From Streptomyces triticagri (lineage in GTDB: Bacteria > Actinomycetota > Actinomycetes > Streptomycetales > Streptomycetaceae), in contig NZ_QUAK01000046.1 in NCBI RefSeq assembly GCF_003429565.1, positions 17,915 to 50,230 of the forward strand: a stretch of DNA of 32,316 nucleotides, given 5' to 3'. The position numbers and the translations under genes were made by a program. Under the pieces are notes generated by a model, which ran no database searches, was not told the DNA's origin, and worked only from the letters and a program-made list of their open reading frames with translations. The stretch's first letter is position 1, and every line of letters begins with the position of its first letter. Below are positions 29,645 to 32,316 of the stretch, piece by piece.

Positions 29645-32258
29645 GTTCCAGTTCGGTGACTGGGTCGAGGACGCGGTCAAGTGGCTGCAGACCCACCTCG
29701 CCTGGCTCTTCGACGCCGTCAAGGCCGTGCTCGGCGGCATGTACGACGGGGTCTACGCAGTACTCAGCGGTGGCGAGCCGCTGCTCATCGCGGGCATCTT
29801 CGCGGTCGTCGCCCTGTGGCTGCGCGGCCTGCTGCCCGGCGTACTCGCCTTCGTGGGCTTCGCCCTGATCGACAGTCTCGGGCTCTGGGACGACGCGATG
29901 GCCACGCTGTCGCTCGTCGTGGTCGCCGCCGTGATCACCATCGTGATCGCCGTGCCGCTCGGCATCTGGGCCGCGCAGAACAGCAAGGTCAGCGCCGCCG
30001 TACGGCCGGTGCTCGACGTCATGCAGACCATGCCGGCGTTCGTCTACCTGATCCCCGGCGTGATGTTCTTCGGCGTCGGCGTCACCCCCGGTGTCATCGC
30101 CACCATCGTCTTCGCGATGCCGCCCGGCGTACGCATGACCGAGCTCGGCATCCGGCAGGTCGACGGTGAACTGGTCGAGGCCGCCGAGGCCTTCGGCACC
30201 AGCCCGAAGCACACCCTGACCCGGGTGCAGCTGCCGCTCGCGCTGCCGACGATCATGGCCGGCATCAACCAGGTCATCATGCTCGCGCTCTCCATGGTCG
30301 TCATCGGCGGCATGGCGGGCGCCGGCGGCCTCGGCGAAGAGGTCTACGCGGCGATCACCCAGCTGCAGGTCGGCCTCGCCGCCGAGAGCGGTGTCGCGGT
30401 GGTCATCCTCGCCATGTACCTCGACCGCATGACCGGCGCGCTCAACCAGCGCGTCTCGCCGCTCGGACGCCGTGCCGCCGCCAAGGCGCAGGCCGCCGCG
30501 GGCAAGCTCAAGTTCGCGCACTACCGGCCCGGCACCGCCGTGGCCACCGTCGGTGTGGTCGTCCTCGCGCTCGTCGCGGGCGGCCTCAATCTGGCCGGCT
30601 CCGACGACAAGGGCGCCGCCGAGGCGGGCTCCGACGTCGGCAAGGGCAAGAAGATCTCCATGGGCTACATCCCCTGGGACGAGGGCATCGCCTCCACGTT
30701 CCTGTGGAAGGAGATCCTCGAGCAGCGCGGCTACGAGACCGACATCAAGCAGCTCGACGCCGGCCCGCTGTACTCCGGTGTCGCCCGCGGCGACGTCGAC
30801 TTCCAGACGGACGCCTGGCTGCCGACCACGCACAAGGACTACTGGGACAAGAACGCCGAGAACCTCGAGGACCTCGGTTCCTGGTACGGCCCGACCTCGC
30901 TCGAGCTGACCGTCCCGAGCTACGTCAAGGGCATCGACTCGCTCGAGGACCTCAAGGGCCAGGGCAAGAAGTTCAAGGGCAAGATCATCGGCATCGAGGC
31001 CAGTGCCGGAATGATGAAGACCCTGAACGACAAGGTCCTCAAGGAGTACGGCCTCGAGGGCGAGTACAAGGTCGTCTCCTCGTCGACCTCCTCGATGCTG
31101 GCCGAGCTGGACCGCTCCATCAAGAAGAAGGAGCCGGTCGTCGTCACCCTGTGGTCCCCGCACTGGGCCTACGGAGCCAACGACCTGAAGAAGCTCAAGG
31201 ACCCGAAGGGCGCCTGGGGCAAGGGCGAGCAGATCCACATCGCTGCGCACAAGGGCTTCTCCAAGAAGGACCCGACCGTCGCGAAGTGGCTCAAGGACTT
31301 CAAGTTCAGCGAGAAGCAGCTCACCAGCCTCGAGAACGACATCAAGGCAGCCGGTGAGGGCAAGGAGCAGGACGGCGTCAAGGCCTGGCTCAAGAAGAAC
31401 CCCGGCGTGGTCGACAAGCTCGCCCCGGTCCCCGGCGGCGAGAAGAAGCAGGGCAAGGAGGCCGGCAAGGCCGTCAACATGGGCTACTTCCCGTGGGACG
31501 AGGCCATCGCCACCACCTACCTCTGGCAGAACATCCTGGAGGACCGCGGCTACAAGCCGTCCGTGAAGCAGCTCGACCCGGGCCCGCTCTACACCTCGCT
31601 CGCCCAGGGGCAGATGGACGTCCAGTTCGACGCCTGGCTGCCGACCACGCACAAGGAGTACTGGGACAGATACAAGAACAACCTGTCCGATCTCGGCTCC
31701 TGGTACGGCCCGACCTCCCTGGAACTCTCGGTGCCCAGCTATGTGAAGGGCATCGACTCGCTCGAGGACCTCAAGGGCCAGGGCAAGAAGTTCAAGGGCA
31801 AGATCATCGGCATCGAGTCGAGCGCCGGTGAGATGAAGCTTCTCAAGGACAAGGTCCTCAAGGAGTACGGCCTGGAGGGCGAGTACGAGGTCGTCTCGTC
31901 CAGCACCTCCTCGATGCTGGCCGAGCTGGACCGTTCCATCAAGAAGAAGGAGCCGGTCGTCGTCACTCTCTGGTCCCCCCACTGGGCGTACGCCACGCAC
32001 GACCTGAAGAAGCTCAAGGACCCGAAGGGTGCCTGGGGCGAGGGCGACCAGATCCGCACCGTGGGCAAGAAGTCCTTCGGCAAGGACTTCCCCGAGCTGA
32101 CCAAGTGGTTCAAGGACTTCAAGCTGTCCGAGAACCAGCTGGCCACGCTGGAGGCCGAGATCCAGAAGGGCGGTGTGGGCAAGGAGAAGGAGTCCGCCCG
32201 CCGCTGGATGGACGCCAACCCCGAGGTGATCGACAAGCTGGCGCCCGTCAAGGACTGA
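29637..32258 (+). CDS. Glycine betaine/proline ABC transporter permease fused to two tandem substrate-binding domains (ProW-ProX-ProX)
   Basis: An 873-aa fusion. Residues about 1-290 form the ProW permease, with several membrane helices and the EAA-like loop (VEAAEAFGTSPKHTLTRVQLPLALPTIMAGINQ). A further membrane helix (about 300-322) leads out to two OpuAC/ProX domains: SBD1 (about 337-595) and SBD2 (about 610-873), joined by a Lys/Gly/Glu-rich linker. Both SBDs carry GY(I/F)PWDE, QLD(A/P)GPLY, DAWLPTTHK(D/E)YWD and WSPHWAY, the aromatic cage elements for quaternary amines. The GTG at 29637 overlaps proV. The family normally has one ProX, either free or fused (OpuABC-like); two tandem copies are unusual. 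No terminator was confidently seen in the last 58 bases. Confidence 0.94.
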   Translation: MPRFQFGDWVEDAVKWLQTHLAWLFDAVKAVLGGMYDGVYAVLSGGEPLLIAGIFAVVALWLRGLLPGVLAFVGFALIDSLGLWDDAMATLSLVVVAAVITIVIAVPLGIWAAQNSKVSAAVRPVLDVMQTMPAFVYLIPGVMFFGVGVTPGVIATIVFAMPPGVRMTELGIRQVDGELVEAAEAFGTSPKHTLTRVQLPLALPTIMAGINQVIMLALSMVVIGGMAGAGGLGEEVYAAITQLQVGLAAESGVAVVILAMYLDRMTGALNQRVSPLGRRAAAKAQAAAGKLKFAHYRPGTAVATVGVVVLALVAGGLNLAGSDDKGAAEAGSDVGKGKKISMGYIPWDEGIASTFLWKEILEQRGYETDIKQLDAGPLYSGVARGDVDFQTDAWLPTTHKDYWDKNAENLEDLGSWYGPTSLELTVPSYVKGIDSLEDLKGQGKKFKGKIIGIEASAGMMKTLNDKVLKEYGLEGEYKVVSSSTSSMLAELDRSIKKKEPVVVTLWSPHWAYGANDLKKLKDPKGAWGKGEQIHIAAHKGFSKKDPTVAKWLKDFKFSEKQLTSLENDIKAAGEGKEQDGVKAWLKKNPGVVDKLAPVPGGEKKQGKEAGKAVNMGYFPWDEAIATTYLWQNILEDRGYKPSVKQLDPGPLYTSLAQGQMDVQFDAWLPTTHKEYWDRYKNNLSDLGSWYGPTSLELSVPSYVKGIDSLEDLKGQGKKFKGKIIGIESSAGEMKLLKDKVLKEYGLEGEYEVVSSSTSSMLAELDRSIKKKEPVVVTLWSPHWAYATHDLKKLKDPKGAWGEGDQIRTVGKKSFGKDFPELTKWFKDFKLSENQLATLEAEIQKGGVGKEKESARRWMDANPEVIDKLAPVKD
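30927..30998 (+). repeat. 72-bp exact direct repeat, copy 1 (in substrate-binding domain 1)
   Basis: Identical to 31746-31817 over 72 bases, offset 819 bp (273 codons), the period of the domain duplication. Flanking sequence diverges to third-position and then amino-acid differences. Confidence 0.9.
31746..31817 (+). repeat. 72-bp exact direct repeat, copy 2 (in substrate-binding domain 2)
   Basis: Second copy of the repeat at 30927-30998. It encodes KGIDSLEDLKGQGKKFKGKI plus the next few residues in both domains. Confidence 0.9.
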
Positions 32259-32316
32259 CGTCCGAGGGCGGCACACCGGTAAGCGGGTGGGGCCCGCCGC
32301 AGGTCATTCGGCCTGC

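Noticed and set aside
30927..31817. Long direct repeat taken as a possible mobile element or assembly artefact
   Set aside because: The repeat is in frame, spans a whole binding domain and shows many silent and some amino-acid differences outside the 72-bp block, so it is a domain duplication.
29523..32276. 917-codon open frame on the minus strand opposite the permease fusion, and a similar 879-codon one at 16736-19375
   Set aside because: Both are high-GC antisense shadows with low-complexity composition. The opposite strand encodes clear protein families.

Overview
The window comes from a high-GC actinobacterium, almost certainly a Streptomyces. It carries a complete Pup-proteasome (pupylation) locus in the Streptomyces arrangement: arc, dop, pup, an HNH nuclease gene, prcB, prcA, a lacI/MFS pair and pafA. 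GTG and TTG starts are common, promoters are of the TANNNT type, and several genes appear to be leaderless.

Layout. 1-5.4 kb: a LuxR-type response regulator (cut by the window edge) behind a RecB-family nuclease (both minus), an M50 site-2 protease with CBS domains, the tRNA m1A58 methyltransferase TrmI, a small membrane-anchored protein, and a ferredoxin (minus). 5.6-15.6 kb: the pupylation core, namely Arc/Mpa ATPase, Dop deamidase/depupylase, Pup (72 aa, ending GGQ), an endonuclease VII-like HNH protein overlapping prcB, the 20S proteasome subunits PrcB and PrcA, a divergent LacI regulator/MFS transporter pair with a probable operator, and the Pup ligase PafA. 15.7-19.6 kb: two FKBP prolyl isomerases (one a two-domain lipoprotein), then pafB-pafC and a coupled small CxxC protein. 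19.6-25.2 kb: a small membrane protein, tatA, tatC, a diacylglycerol-kinase-like lipid kinase, and the Ski2-like helicase helY. 25.2-28.2 kb (minus): an RluA-type pseudouridine synthase, a siderophore-interacting reductase behind an iron box, and a Pol I-type 5'-3' exonuclease. 28.5-32.3 kb: a glycine betaine/proline ABC importer with an ATPase and a permease fused to two tandem substrate-binding domains.

How they connect. Pup, made with C-terminal Gln, is deamidated by Dop and ligated to proteins by PafA. Arc unfolds the pupylated proteins into the PrcBA chamber. PafB/PafC form the WYL-domain activator that, in mycobacteria, drives the LexA-independent DNA-damage response.

The main observation is regulatory. 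The three DNA-processing genes around this locus (RecB-like nuclease, 5'-3' exonuclease, helY) each carry, next to the start codon, a close match to the actinobacterial RecA-NDp/PafBC promoter (TTGTCRGTG-N8-TANNNT) with exact spacing. pup carries a weaker match. This suggests the locus encodes the PafBC activator together with a local set of its own DNA-repair targets. The motif comes from memory of the literature and the matching was done by eye; no search was run.

No tRNA, rRNA, CRISPR array, insertion sequence or prophage gene was seen.
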